DNA from: Thermodesulfovibrionales bacterium
GTDB taxonomy: Bacteria > Nitrospirota > Thermodesulfovibrionia > Thermodesulfovibrionales > SM23-35
Assembly (NCBI GenBank): GCA_022013235.1
Contig: JAKLQR010000050.1
Span: 1 to 14,233 of the forward strand
Length of the DNA: 14,233 nucleotides
Direction of reading: 5' to 3'
In this document: positions 7,224 to 12,999 of the stretch, one piece after another
Layout: each line of letters begins with the position of its first letter
How positions within the stretch are numbered: the first letter of the stretch is position 1
The notes under the pieces: model-generated
Told to the model about the DNA's origin: nothing
Seen by the model: only the letters and a program-made list of their open reading frames with translations
Databases searched by the model: none
Made by a program: the position numbers and the translations under genes

Positions 7224-8447
7224 ATGGCTCACCCAAAGGTTCTTGCATTAGTGCTTGCCGGTGGCAAAGGTGAACGGCTTTTCCCTTTGACCGCATTCCG
7301 TTCGAAACCTTCTGTCCCCTTCGGAGGGAGATACCGGATAGTGGATTTCGTTCTGAGCAACCTTGTCAACTCGCATATTTATTCGATCTATCTCCTTGTG
7401 CAGTATAAATCACAGTCGCTCATTGAACATGTAAGGATAAACTGGAACTTTTCTTCAGTGATCAAAAACCATTTCGTTACCGTTGTCCCTCCCCAGATGC
7501 GCATGGGACCTGAGTGGTTCCAGGGGACGGCCGACGCAGTTTTTCAGAATCTCGCTCTCGTCCAGCAGCATGATCCGAAACTCGTGATCATCTTTGGAGC
7601 GGACCATATTTACCGGATGGATATCCGTCAGATGATTGATTTCCATATCGAGAACAATGCATCGGTGACTGTCGCTGCGCGTCCTGTCCCGCTTGAACAG
7701 GCTTCTTCATTCGGCATCATTATGGTCGACAGTGAAAAGCGCATTACGGGTTTTCAGGAAAAACCGAAAAAGCCCCTCCCGATGCCTGATGATCCTTCGC
7801 GTGCGTATGTTTCCATGGGGAATTACATATTCAACAAAGAAGTGCTCCTCGAGTCTCTCGCAAAAGCGCAACGGAAAAAGCTACATGACTTCGGAGCCCA
7901 TGTCATCCCGGAACTTGTGAAGACCGGCAAGGTATTTGCGTACGACTTTGCAACAAATATGATTCCGGGAACGATGCCCTATGAGGAAAACGGGTATTGG
8001 CGTGATGTGGGAACCATCCCGGCATTTTTTGAGGCGCACAGGGAAATGCTCGGACAGTTGCCGCTTTTCGAGATGGAAAACAGCCACTGGCCTGTTCATC
8101 CATCAGGATACGAAGGGTCGGCGTCAAAGATCATGAAAGCTGACATACGAAACAGTATTATAGCGGAAGGGTGCGTCATTCATAAGGCCAAAATACGGAA
8201 CTCTTTTATCAGGAGCGGGGTGGTTATCGAAGAGAATGTGAACCTTGATGACTGCATAATAATGGACCAGGTGGTATTGAAGAAGGGGTGCAGGCTGAAA
8301 AAGGTTATCGTTGACAAACTGAACGTGATTGAAGAGAATGCACAGATCGGTTTCGATACCGAGAAAGACCGTTTCCGCTGCCATATAGACTCTTCAGGGA
8401 TTGCGATCGTGCCGAAAGGGGGAAAACTGATCAAGGGTTCCCGATAA
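7224..8447 (+). CDS. glgC: Glucose-1-phosphate adenylyltransferase (ADP-glucose pyrophosphorylase)
   Basis: Makes ADP-glucose from ATP and glucose-1-phosphate, the committed step of bacterial glycogen synthesis; cytoplasmic tetramer, usually allosterically controlled. The 407 residues match the family length. Motifs: nucleotide loop GGKGERLFPLT (13-23), FGGRYRIVDF (33-42), FQGTADAV (99-106), GADHIYRMD (125-133), FQEKP with the glucose-1-phosphate lysine (177-181), MGNYIF (198-203), WRDVGT (259-264). A left-handed beta-helix domain follows from about residue 300. The ATG at 7224 is preceded by GGAGG at 7215-7219, better than the in-frame upstream starts at 7113 and 7194. Together with malQ upstream it marks a glycogen/maltodextrin cluster. 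Confidence 0.96.
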   Translation: MAHPKVLALVLAGGKGERLFPLTAFRSKPSVPFGGRYRIVDFVLSNLVNSHIYSIYLLVQYKSQSLIEHVRINWNFSSVIKNHFVTVVPPQMRMGPEWFQGTADAVFQNLALVQQHDPKLVIIFGADHIYRMDIRQMIDFHIENNASVTVAARPVPLEQASSFGIIMVDSEKRITGFQEKPKKPLPMPDDPSRAYVSMGNYIFNKEVLLESLAKAQRKKLHDFGAHVIPELVKTGKVFAYDFATNMIPGTMPYEENGYWRDVGTIPAFFEAHREMLGQLPLFEMENSHWPVHPSGYEGSASKIMKADIRNSIIAEGCVIHKAKIRNSFIRSGVVIEENVNLDDCIIMDQVVLKKGCRLKKVIVDKLNVIEENAQIGFDTEKDRFRCHIDSSGIAIVPKGGKLIKGSR

Positions 8448-8463
8448 TACCGTGACAAGGGAA

Positions 8464-8498
8464 GGAAGCGCTATCGCTTCCGAAACAGGAAAGCCTGT
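8464..8498 (+). repeat. Two tandem hairpins between glgC and the next gene
   Basis: GGAAGCG (8464-8470) pairs perfectly with CGCTTCC (8475-8481) over a CTAT loop. Four bases later ACAGG (8485-8489) pairs with CCTGT (8494-8498) over AAAG. Neither stem is followed by a T run, so they do not look like an intrinsic terminator; they may protect or process the mRNA between glgC and the two small genes. Confidence 0.55.
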
Positions 8499-8520
8499 AT
8501 ATTTGATCGAGAGGTGAACT

Positions 8521-8880
8521 ATGGATTTCTGGGAGAAAGTGAAAAGAGATGTTCAGAAGGGATTCAAGGAAGGACTTGTTTTTGTCAGGGAGGGAGTCGC
8601 TGTCGTAAAAGAAAAGGCAGAAGAACTTACCGAAGAGGGAAAGAAAAGGCTCAAAATTTTTGACATGAACACAAAAGTGCAGAAAGAGATGTCCGAACTC
8701 GGCGGCAGGGTTTATGCCCTGGACTCGAACAATAAAAATCCAATGCTGGATAAAAAGGTAAAGACGACCATAGGGAAGATAAAGAAACTGGAGATGCAGA
8801 TTGCAAAACTGGAGGGAAAGCCCATGGTCAGCGCGAAAACGAAGTCCCGGAAACGCAGCTGGAAAGCGCAGAGTAAATAA
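8521..8880 (+). CDS. Small charged helical protein, function unknown
   Basis: I do not recognise a named family. The 119 residues are almost entirely helix-forming and highly charged, with no signal peptide or membrane span. The N-terminal part (about 1-48) looks like an amphipathic helix; a second segment, MNTKVQKEMSELGGRVYAL (about 50-68), precedes a coiled-coil-like Lys/Glu/Leu stretch (about 76-98) and a basic tail rich in Lys, Arg and Ser (102-119). GAGAGGTG at 8509-8516 is a good Shine-Dalgarno site for the ATG. It lies 73 bases after glgC and 21 bases before the lapA-like gene, so it is probably co-transcribed with the latter. A scaffold or membrane-associated role is only a guess. Confidence 0.75.
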   Translation: MDFWEKVKRDVQKGFKEGLVFVREGVAVVKEKAEELTEEGKKRLKIFDMNTKVQKEMSELGGRVYALDSNNKNPMLDKKVKTTIGKIKKLEMQIAKLEGKPMVSAKTKSRKRSWKAQSK

Positions 8881-8901
8881 ACCAGTCCACGGGAGGGAAG
8901 C

Positions 8902-9153
8902 ATGACAACGGTTATTGTACTGCTCATCCTGATTTTTCTTGTTGCGATATTTTCCGTTCAGAATGCGGTGCCTGTCTCTATCACCTTCTTCTTCTGGAGA
9001 TTTGAAGCCTCACTGGCAATCATAGTGTTCCTCTCGGCGATATGCGGGTTGATTGCAGGGGTGATCATGGCAATGCTGATACGGAAGAAATCAAAGGAGC
9101 AGAAAGAAGAGAAAAGTCAGCTTCATTTTCCGGATGCTCCGACGAACCTGTAG
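8902..9153 (+). CDS. LapA-domain (DUF1049) small inner-membrane protein
   Basis: Small inner-membrane protein of the LapA family. In E. coli LapA/LapB act in lipopolysaccharide assembly; no LapB-type TPR gene is in this window, so only the domain identity is firm. The 83 residues have two membrane helices (about 3-20 and 37-60) joined by the family motif FSVQNAVPVSITFFFW, followed by a charged cytoplasmic tail (KKSKEQKEEKSQ). GGGAGGG at 8891-8897 serves as Shine-Dalgarno site for the ATG. The 3' end overlaps the convergent tsaC gene by 31 bp. Position directly after the helical 8521 gene suggests one transcript. Confidence 0.85.
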   Translation: MTTVIVLLILIFLVAIFSVQNAVPVSITFFFWRFEASLAIIVFLSAICGLIAGVIMAMLIRKKSKEQKEEKSQLHFPDAPTNL

Positions 9154-9749
9154 AGCACTTCTTTTTCTATTGCGCCCTCTCTCACTATGCGTAAGTCTTT
9201 TCCCGTAGTGTCTGCAATCGTCGATGGGTTCCCCCCGGGTGTTTTCCCCCCATCAACAACAAGGTCGATACTGTCCCCGAAATACTGAACAACGGTCTCG
9301 GCGTCCTGTGCAGGCGGCATCCCCGATATATTTGCACTTGTTGCGGTTATGGGAAAGTCGACGGCCCGGGCAAGGTCGAGCGCAAATGACCGGCCGGGAA
9401 TCCTCACTGCGACTGCATGTGTTCCCGCTGTCAGGTATTCTGAAAGATTTTCTTTTGCAGCCAGTAGAATGGTGAGAGGTCCCGGCCAGAACCTGTCCAT
9501 AAGGGAGAGAGTTTTTCTGCTGACCGGAGCAGCAACAAGCCCGAGCATCTCTCTCCTGCCGATAATCAATGGCAATGCTTTTGCTCGAGTTCTTTTCTTG
9601 ATTTCGTAAAGGTTTTGCAAAGACCCGATGAGATCAAATTTAACTCCGAGAGCGTAAAATGTCTCTGTCGGATATGCAATGATCCCGCCTTTTTTTAATA
9701 TTTTTATCGCTGAGACAAGAACCTGGCTGTTGTTTTCCCGGAGTTTCAC
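9123..9749 (-). CDS. tsaC: L-threonylcarbamoyladenylate synthase (Sua5/YrdC/TsaC family)
   Basis: Makes L-threonylcarbamoyl-AMP from threonine, bicarbonate and ATP, the first step of the universal t6A37 modification of ANN-decoding tRNAs; cytoplasmic. The 208 residues correspond to the YrdC domain without the extra Sua5 C-terminal domain. Motifs: YPTET (26-30), KKRTRAKALPLII (51-63) with the basic substrate cluster, FWPGPLT (88-94 region), TSANISG (137-143) and GGNPSTIAD (172-180). The start is GTG at 9749; no Shine-Dalgarno site is visible, but TAGTAT lies six bases upstream as a possible -10. Its 3' end overlaps the lapA-like gene on the other strand. Confidence 0.94.
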   Translation of the reverse strand: MKLRENNSQVLVSAIKILKKGGIIAYPTETFYALGVKFDLIGSLQNLYEIKKRTRAKALPLIIGRREMLGLVAAPVSRKTLSLMDRFWPGPLTILLAAKENLSEYLTAGTHAVAVRIPGRSFALDLARAVDFPITATSANISGMPPAQDAETVVQYFGDSIDLVVDGGKTPGGNPSTIADTTGKDLRIVREGAIEKEVLYRFVGASGK

Positions 9750-9755
9750 AGCAAG

Positions 9756-9761
9756 ATACTA
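9756..9761 (-). promoter_or_regulatory. Possible -10 element of tsaC
   Basis: On the minus strand TAGTAT (four of six matches) ends six bases before the GTG start, with CTGAAA as a possible -35 at an 18-base spacing. Weak on its own; included because the same spacing recurs at other genes in the window. Confidence 0.3.
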
Positions 9762-9786
9762 ACACAGCGTGAGGATATTTTTCAGT

Positions 9787-9813
9787 CTGTCAGGAAGCAA
9801 TTCTTTCTGACAG
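9787..9813. repeat. Inverted repeat between tsaC and the lipoprotein gene
   Basis: CTGTCAGGAAG (9787-9797) pairs with CTTTCTGACAG (9803-9813) over a CAATT loop, ten Watson-Crick pairs plus one mismatched or wobble position. It lies between two divergent genes, upstream of both predicted promoters, so it is more likely a protein-binding palindrome than a terminator. No T run follows on either strand. Confidence 0.55.
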
Positions 9814-9843
9814 ATAAATTTCAGCGGTTAATCAATTATTTGC

Positions 9844-9872
9844 TTGACATTTTGTAGATTTTACTTTAGGAT
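9844..9872 (+). promoter_or_regulatory. Promoter of the Lpp/OprI-like lipoprotein gene
   Basis: A perfect TTGACA (9844-9849) is followed after exactly 17 bases by TAGGAT (9867-9872, four of six matches). Predicted transcription start is near 9879, giving a leader of about 29 bases that contains the Shine-Dalgarno site at 9895-9902. Confidence 0.7.
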
Positions 9873-9907
9873 TTTAGAAATGAATATATTAGGAAGGAGG
9901 TGCAAAA

Positions 9908-10291
9908 TTGAGAAAAGTAACACTAATAGTTATTTCCTTAGTTTCTTTACTCCTTTTATTTGGGTGCGCGACGAAGGATTATGTGAAGCAGCAGATAGAC
10001 CCGCTCATAGACAGAATCAGCAGGATCGAAGCGAGGGTATCAGCCGTTGAATCGAGGGTGAGCGCCCTTGAGGCCAAGATGCCGGAAATCGACGCTGCCA
10101 AACAGGAAGCTCGCGAAGCGAAAGCTCTGGCCCAGGACGCGATCAGGACTGCGAAAGAATGCTGTGACAAAGCGGATATGGCTATGAAAAAGGCTGAAGC
10201 TGCTGCAAAGAGAGCTGAAGACTCAGCGGAGAGAGCCGAGAATGCTGCGGCAAAATGCGCGAAATCGTTCGAATTACAACAAAAGAAATAA
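9908..10291 (+). CDS. Lpp/OprI-like alanine-zipper outer-membrane lipoprotein
   Basis: A 127-residue lipoprotein. The N-terminus has a short basic start, a hydrophobic core and a lipobox LFGC with the lipidated Cys at 20. The mature chain (108 residues) is one long predicted coiled coil: residues 23-58 have hydrophobic heptads (RISRIEARVSAVESRVSALEA region), and 60-117 is an alanine zipper with repeated KA-E-A/AERAENAAA patterns like Pseudomonas OprI. It ends in QQKK; a C-terminal Lys is the residue linked to peptidoglycan in Braun lipoprotein. Extra cysteines at 85, 86 and 117 are unusual for such a helix. The start is TTG at 9908, fixed by a near-perfect Shine-Dalgarno AGGAGGTG at 9895-9902. 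A strong promoter and terminator make it a single-gene unit, suiting an abundant envelope protein. It faces a convergent L,D-transpeptidase gene. Confidence 0.85.
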   Translation: MRKVTLIVISLVSLLLLFGCATKDYVKQQIDPLIDRISRIEARVSAVESRVSALEAKMPEIDAAKQEAREAKALAQDAIRTAKECCDKADMAMKKAEAAAKRAEDSAERAENAAAKCAKSFELQQKK

Positions 10292-10309
10292 CAGACCAGG
10301 ACAACAGGC

Positions 10310-10350
10310 AGGGCTAAGAATCAAGGGGTTCTTAGCCCTTTTGTATTTTC
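10310..10350 (+). terminator. Intrinsic terminator of the lipoprotein gene
   Basis: An 11-bp perfect stem, AGGGCTAAGAA (10310-10320) with TTCTTAGCCCT (10329-10339), has an 8-base loop and is followed by TTTGTATTTT. The stop codon of the convergent L,D-transpeptidase gene lies in the loop and its last codons form the 3' arm. On the minus strand the stem is not followed by a T run, so it mainly serves the lipoprotein transcript. Confidence 0.88.
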
Positions 10351-11253
10351 CTGCGGCGAGATGATGACAGGCATCCCCCGCTTTTCCCTTAACGCAGAGA
10401 GCATATTTTCCTTGTCTATTTTCTCGTACAGATTATTTTTCCGCAACAACCGAACTGCCTCGTCAAAATAATTGAAATCTTTCAGGCTGATGTCCTTATG
10501 AACCTCTATGTAGATTTTCTGGTTGAGCAGCCCGATCTTTACCGGCTGTTTCACGATAGACACGTTAGTTTTATTCGGTACTATCCTGAAGAGCGAGGGA
10601 ATATCCTCAGGATACATCCGGATGCATCCGTGGCTTGCCCGTCGTCCTACCGCATATGGACGGTTTGTCCCGTGGATGAGGATGCTCATGGAGGAAAGGC
10701 GAAGAGCGTGGGAACCAAGGGGATTCTCCGGGCCCGGAGGCACGACCTTCGGCAATTCCGGTCTTTCCTGGCTGATGGATACCGGGACATTCCATGGGGG
10801 ATCCACTATTTTTTCCACTACCCTGAAGGCGCCGACAGGTGTATCAGTTCCCTCATCGCCGACCCCGATCGGAAAAGTCCAGACCTTGAGCAAAGGATTT
10901 TTTTTCGGAAAATAATAAAGCCTCATCTCGGAGAGGTTGATAATGATGCCTTCATGATCACGCATTTCCGGAAGAATCCATGCAGTCGGAACCGAAATCG
11001 ATTCCCCGTCACCAGGGACAAAGGGATCAAGTCCTGGATTCGCATCGACAATTTCGTTATAACCAATCCCGAATTTTCTCGCAATCTCGATTAATGATTC
11101 ATTTTTTTTGGTCATATAAGTTTTGAGTTTACCGATTACCGTGGAGTTCTCGTTATACTGGTGGTAGCCCTCTGCTGAGTGTGACGTAAAGAGAATAAGG
11201 AAAAGAGAGAAGAAGAGGGGAATCCCGCAATATGCCCTGGAGAGATATCTCAA
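10321..11253 (-). CDS. L,D-transpeptidase, ErfK/YbiS/YcfS/YnhG (YkuD) family with N-terminal LysM-like domain
   Basis: Periplasmic cysteine transpeptidase that forms 3-3 crosslinks in peptidoglycan or attaches lipoproteins to it. The 310 residues comprise a signal peptide (about 1-28), a LysM-like peptidoglycan-binding segment (about 43-88, with SLIEIARKFGIGYNEIVDAN), and a YkuD catalytic domain (about 100-235) with HGTN (194-197) and the catalytic SHGCIRM (207-213, Cys210). The tail of about 75 residues after the catalytic domain resembles ErfK-type enzymes. The start is TTG at 11253, overlapping the stop of the preceding 73-residue gene as TTGA, with GAGGG eight bases upstream; translation is probably coupled. 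Its 3' end abuts the terminator of the lipoprotein gene. Confidence 0.93.
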   Translation of the reverse strand: MRYLSRAYCGIPLFFSLFLILFTSHSAEGYHQYNENSTVIGKLKTYMTKKNESLIEIARKFGIGYNEIVDANPGLDPFVPGDGESISVPTAWILPEMRDHEGIIINLSEMRLYYFPKKNPLLKVWTFPIGVGDEGTDTPVGAFRVVEKIVDPPWNVPVSISQERPELPKVVPPGPENPLGSHALRLSSMSILIHGTNRPYAVGRRASHGCIRMYPEDIPSLFRIVPNKTNVSIVKQPVKIGLLNQKIYIEVHKDISLKDFNYFDEAVRLLRKNNLYEKIDKENMLSALREKRGMPVIISPQENTKGLRTP

Positions 11254-11471
11254 TTCTGGATTCCCTCTATGATACGGTCAATTCTGGATTTGGGCAGGCC
11301 GCCAAATATTTGTTTCAGCTGGTCTGGTGAGAACCGTTCCTGCAGGAAGGAGAGAATGTCTATTCTCCCCTTCCAACAGCCGATAATATTTCTGCACGGA
11401 AGACCTGCGTTGACTTCTGTACAATATGAAAGTTCCAGCAACATTCCCATCTGAATGCAATATATTGTCAT
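11250..11471 (-). CDS. 73-residue cysteine-containing protein, function unknown
   Basis: I do not recognise a named family, though I have a faint memory of similar short proteins in Desulfobacterota and Nitrospirota. The sequence has cysteines at 5, 17, 26 and 32, with the compact pattern YC-x8-C-x5-CW, followed by a basic-acidic helical half (about 37-72, DILSFLQERFSPDQLKQIF region). There is no clear signal peptide. The three-Cys pattern could bind a metal or be redox active. It overlaps the L,D-transpeptidase gene by 4 bp, so coupling is strong evidence that it is a real gene. The ATG at 11471 is used; a later ATG at 11450 would drop Cys5. The gene lies 43 bases after trpB on the same strand. 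Confidence 0.68.
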   Translation of the reverse strand: MTIYCIQMGMLLELSYCTEVNAGLPCRNIIGCWKGRIDILSFLQERFSPDQLKQIFGGLPKSRIDRIIEGIQN

Positions 11472-11480
11472 GGTACTCTG

Positions 11481-11496
11481 CCCTTCTGAGGAAGGG
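11481..11496. repeat. Short hairpin between trpB and the 73-residue gene
   Basis: CCCTTC (11481-11486) pairs with GAAGGG (11491-11496) over TGAG. No T run follows on the minus strand, so I do not call it a terminator; it may still weaken read-through from trpB. Confidence 0.4.
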
Positions 11497-11514
11497 GGTT
11501 CATCACTCTTCCTT

Positions 11515-12876
11515 TTATTTGGGTTTCGGGAATTTTTCCAGATCTTTCACAAGCTTCTGAATATCTTCATCTGGGAGCATGTAATCTTCGAGTTTCCCGG
11601 ATAAGTATGCGTCGTATGCGGCAAGGTCTATAATTCCATGCCCGCTCCAGTTCATGAGGATTACCTTTTCCTTGCCTTCTTCCTTTGCTTTTTTCGCTTC
11701 TTCTATAACCCCTGCAATGGCATGGTTTGTTTCAGGGGCGGGAATAAACCCTTCGGTACGGGCAAAAGAAATGCCCGCAGAGAATGTTTCAAGCTGCGTA
11801 TATGCCCTTGCCTCAATGAGTCCGTCCTTGAGTATCCGGCTTACAATCGGGGCCATTCCATGGTATCTCAGTCCGCCTGCATGGATAGGGGCCGGGATAA
11901 ACGAATGACCGAGAGAATACATGGCGAGCAGGGGGGTAGTCTCCGCAGTGTCTCCGAAGTCATACACATACGGGCCTTTGGTCATGGTCGGGCATGATGT
12001 AGGTTCACATGCGATAATCCGTACATTCTTCCCGTTGACTTTGTCCCTTACAAACGGAAGCGACAATCCTCCAAAATTACTCCCTCCGCCGGCGCATCCG
12101 ATCACGATATCAGGATATTCTCCGATCGAAGCAAGCTGTTTTTGTGCTTCAAGGCCGATAATGGTCTGGTGCAGCAGGACATGATTCAGCACACTCCCCA
12201 GGGAGTACCGCGAATCTTTTGTGGTAACCGCATCTTCTATCGCTTCACTGATGGATATTCCCAGACTTCCGGGATGTTCCGGATTCTGTTCGAGGAACTT
12301 TCTTCCCGCGTTGGTATCGGGGCTGGGGCTCGGGACACACTTCGCACCCCATGTTTCCATGAGTATCCTTCTGTAGGGTTTCTGGTTGAAACTGATTCTC
12401 ACCATGTATACCTTTAATTCAAGCCCGAACTGGGTACAGGCAAAGGCGAGTGCGCTTCCCCACTGACCGGCGCCGGTCTCTGTGGCGAGGCGTTTAATGC
12501 CGAATACCTTGTTATAATAGGCCTGCGCAATAGCTGTGTTCGGTTTATGGCTGCCGGGAGGGCTCACCCCTTCATTTTTGAAATAAATGCGGGCCGGCGT
12601 CTTCAGGAAATTTTCCAGCAACCGTGCCCTGTAGAGAGGCGTCGGCCTCCATATGAGATATTTTTCAAGAACCTGATCCGGGATATCAATCCACCTTTCT
12701 GTGCTTACCTCCTGTTCAATCAGGTTCATAGGGAATACGGGGGCGAGCATGTCGGGCGTTATCGGTTCGCCGGTTCCGGGATTGAGCGGCGGGGGAAGCG
12801 GATGCGGCAGGTCTGCCTGGATGTTATACCATTGCTTTGGGATGTCCTTCTCATTCAAATCAATTTTTCTGTTCAC
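11515..12876 (-). CDS. trpB: Tryptophan synthase beta chain, TrpB2 type
   Basis: PLP enzyme that condenses indole with L-serine to give tryptophan. The 453 residues and the N-terminal extension with LPPPLNPGTGEPI and RPTPLYRA mark the TrpB2 subgroup, which is longer than the usual 390-400 residue TrpB1. Key residues: Schiff-base Lys111 in GSHKPNTA, the catalytic Glu133 in ETGAGQWG, and the phosphate loop GCAGGGSNF at 260-268. No trpA or other trp genes are in the window; TrpB2 enzymes often act without a tight alpha partner and may salvage free indole. The start is GTG at 12876, fixed by AGGAGG at 12882-12887. It is divergent from tpiA and probably heads a unit with the two genes downstream. 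Confidence 0.95.
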   Translation of the reverse strand: MNRKIDLNEKDIPKQWYNIQADLPHPLPPPLNPGTGEPITPDMLAPVFPMNLIEQEVSTERWIDIPDQVLEKYLIWRPTPLYRARLLENFLKTPARIYFKNEGVSPPGSHKPNTAIAQAYYNKVFGIKRLATETGAGQWGSALAFACTQFGLELKVYMVRISFNQKPYRRILMETWGAKCVPSPSPDTNAGRKFLEQNPEHPGSLGISISEAIEDAVTTKDSRYSLGSVLNHVLLHQTIIGLEAQKQLASIGEYPDIVIGCAGGGSNFGGLSLPFVRDKVNGKNVRIIACEPTSCPTMTKGPYVYDFGDTAETTPLLAMYSLGHSFIPAPIHAGGLRYHGMAPIVSRILKDGLIEARAYTQLETFSAGISFARTEGFIPAPETNHAIAGVIEEAKKAKEEGKEKVILMNWSGHGIIDLAAYDAYLSGKLEDYMLPDEDIQKLVKDLEKFPKPK

Positions 12877-12920
12877 AGAGGCCTCCTTTATTTTGGTTGA
12901 TGTATCGCATAGTATGGTAT

Positions 12921-12992
12921 TTTACTGATTACTCATATTTTTTTAAAGTATCCCCACCCTCGCTTGACAATACCCACACCGTTCAGTAAAGT
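12921..12992 (+). promoter_or_regulatory. Tandem promoters of tpiA, duplicated as a 43-bp period
   Basis: The proximal promoter is a perfect TTGACA (12964-12969), 17 bases, then TAAAGT (12987-12992). Exactly 43 bases upstream is a second copy, TTTACT (12921-12926), 17 bases, TAAAGT (12944-12949). The proximal one predicts transcription starting at the ATG (12999), without a leader; the distal one would give a leader of about 43 bases lacking a Shine-Dalgarno site. Confidence 0.55.
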
Positions 12993-12999
12993 ATCCCCA
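12944..12999. repeat. 13-bp perfect direct repeat covering the tpiA start
   Basis: TAAAGTATCCCCA occurs at 12944-12956 and at 12987-12999. The second copy spans the predicted -10 and the A of the tpiA start codon. The arrangement suggests a local promoter duplication or two regulator sites. Confidence 0.8.

Noticed and set aside
9844..10050. 68-residue plus-strand frame starting in the lipoprotein promoter
   Set aside because: It begins at the -35 element itself, so it would not be on the transcript, and it overlaps the lipoprotein in another frame.
10498..11094. 198-residue open frame on the plus strand opposite the L,D-transpeptidase
   Set aside because: It is antisense to the catalytic domain of a well-supported gene, with low-quality composition and no promoter or Shine-Dalgarno site.
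12547..12900. Plus-strand open frames opposite trpB
   Set aside because: They are shadows of a complete, motif-bearing gene on the other strand.
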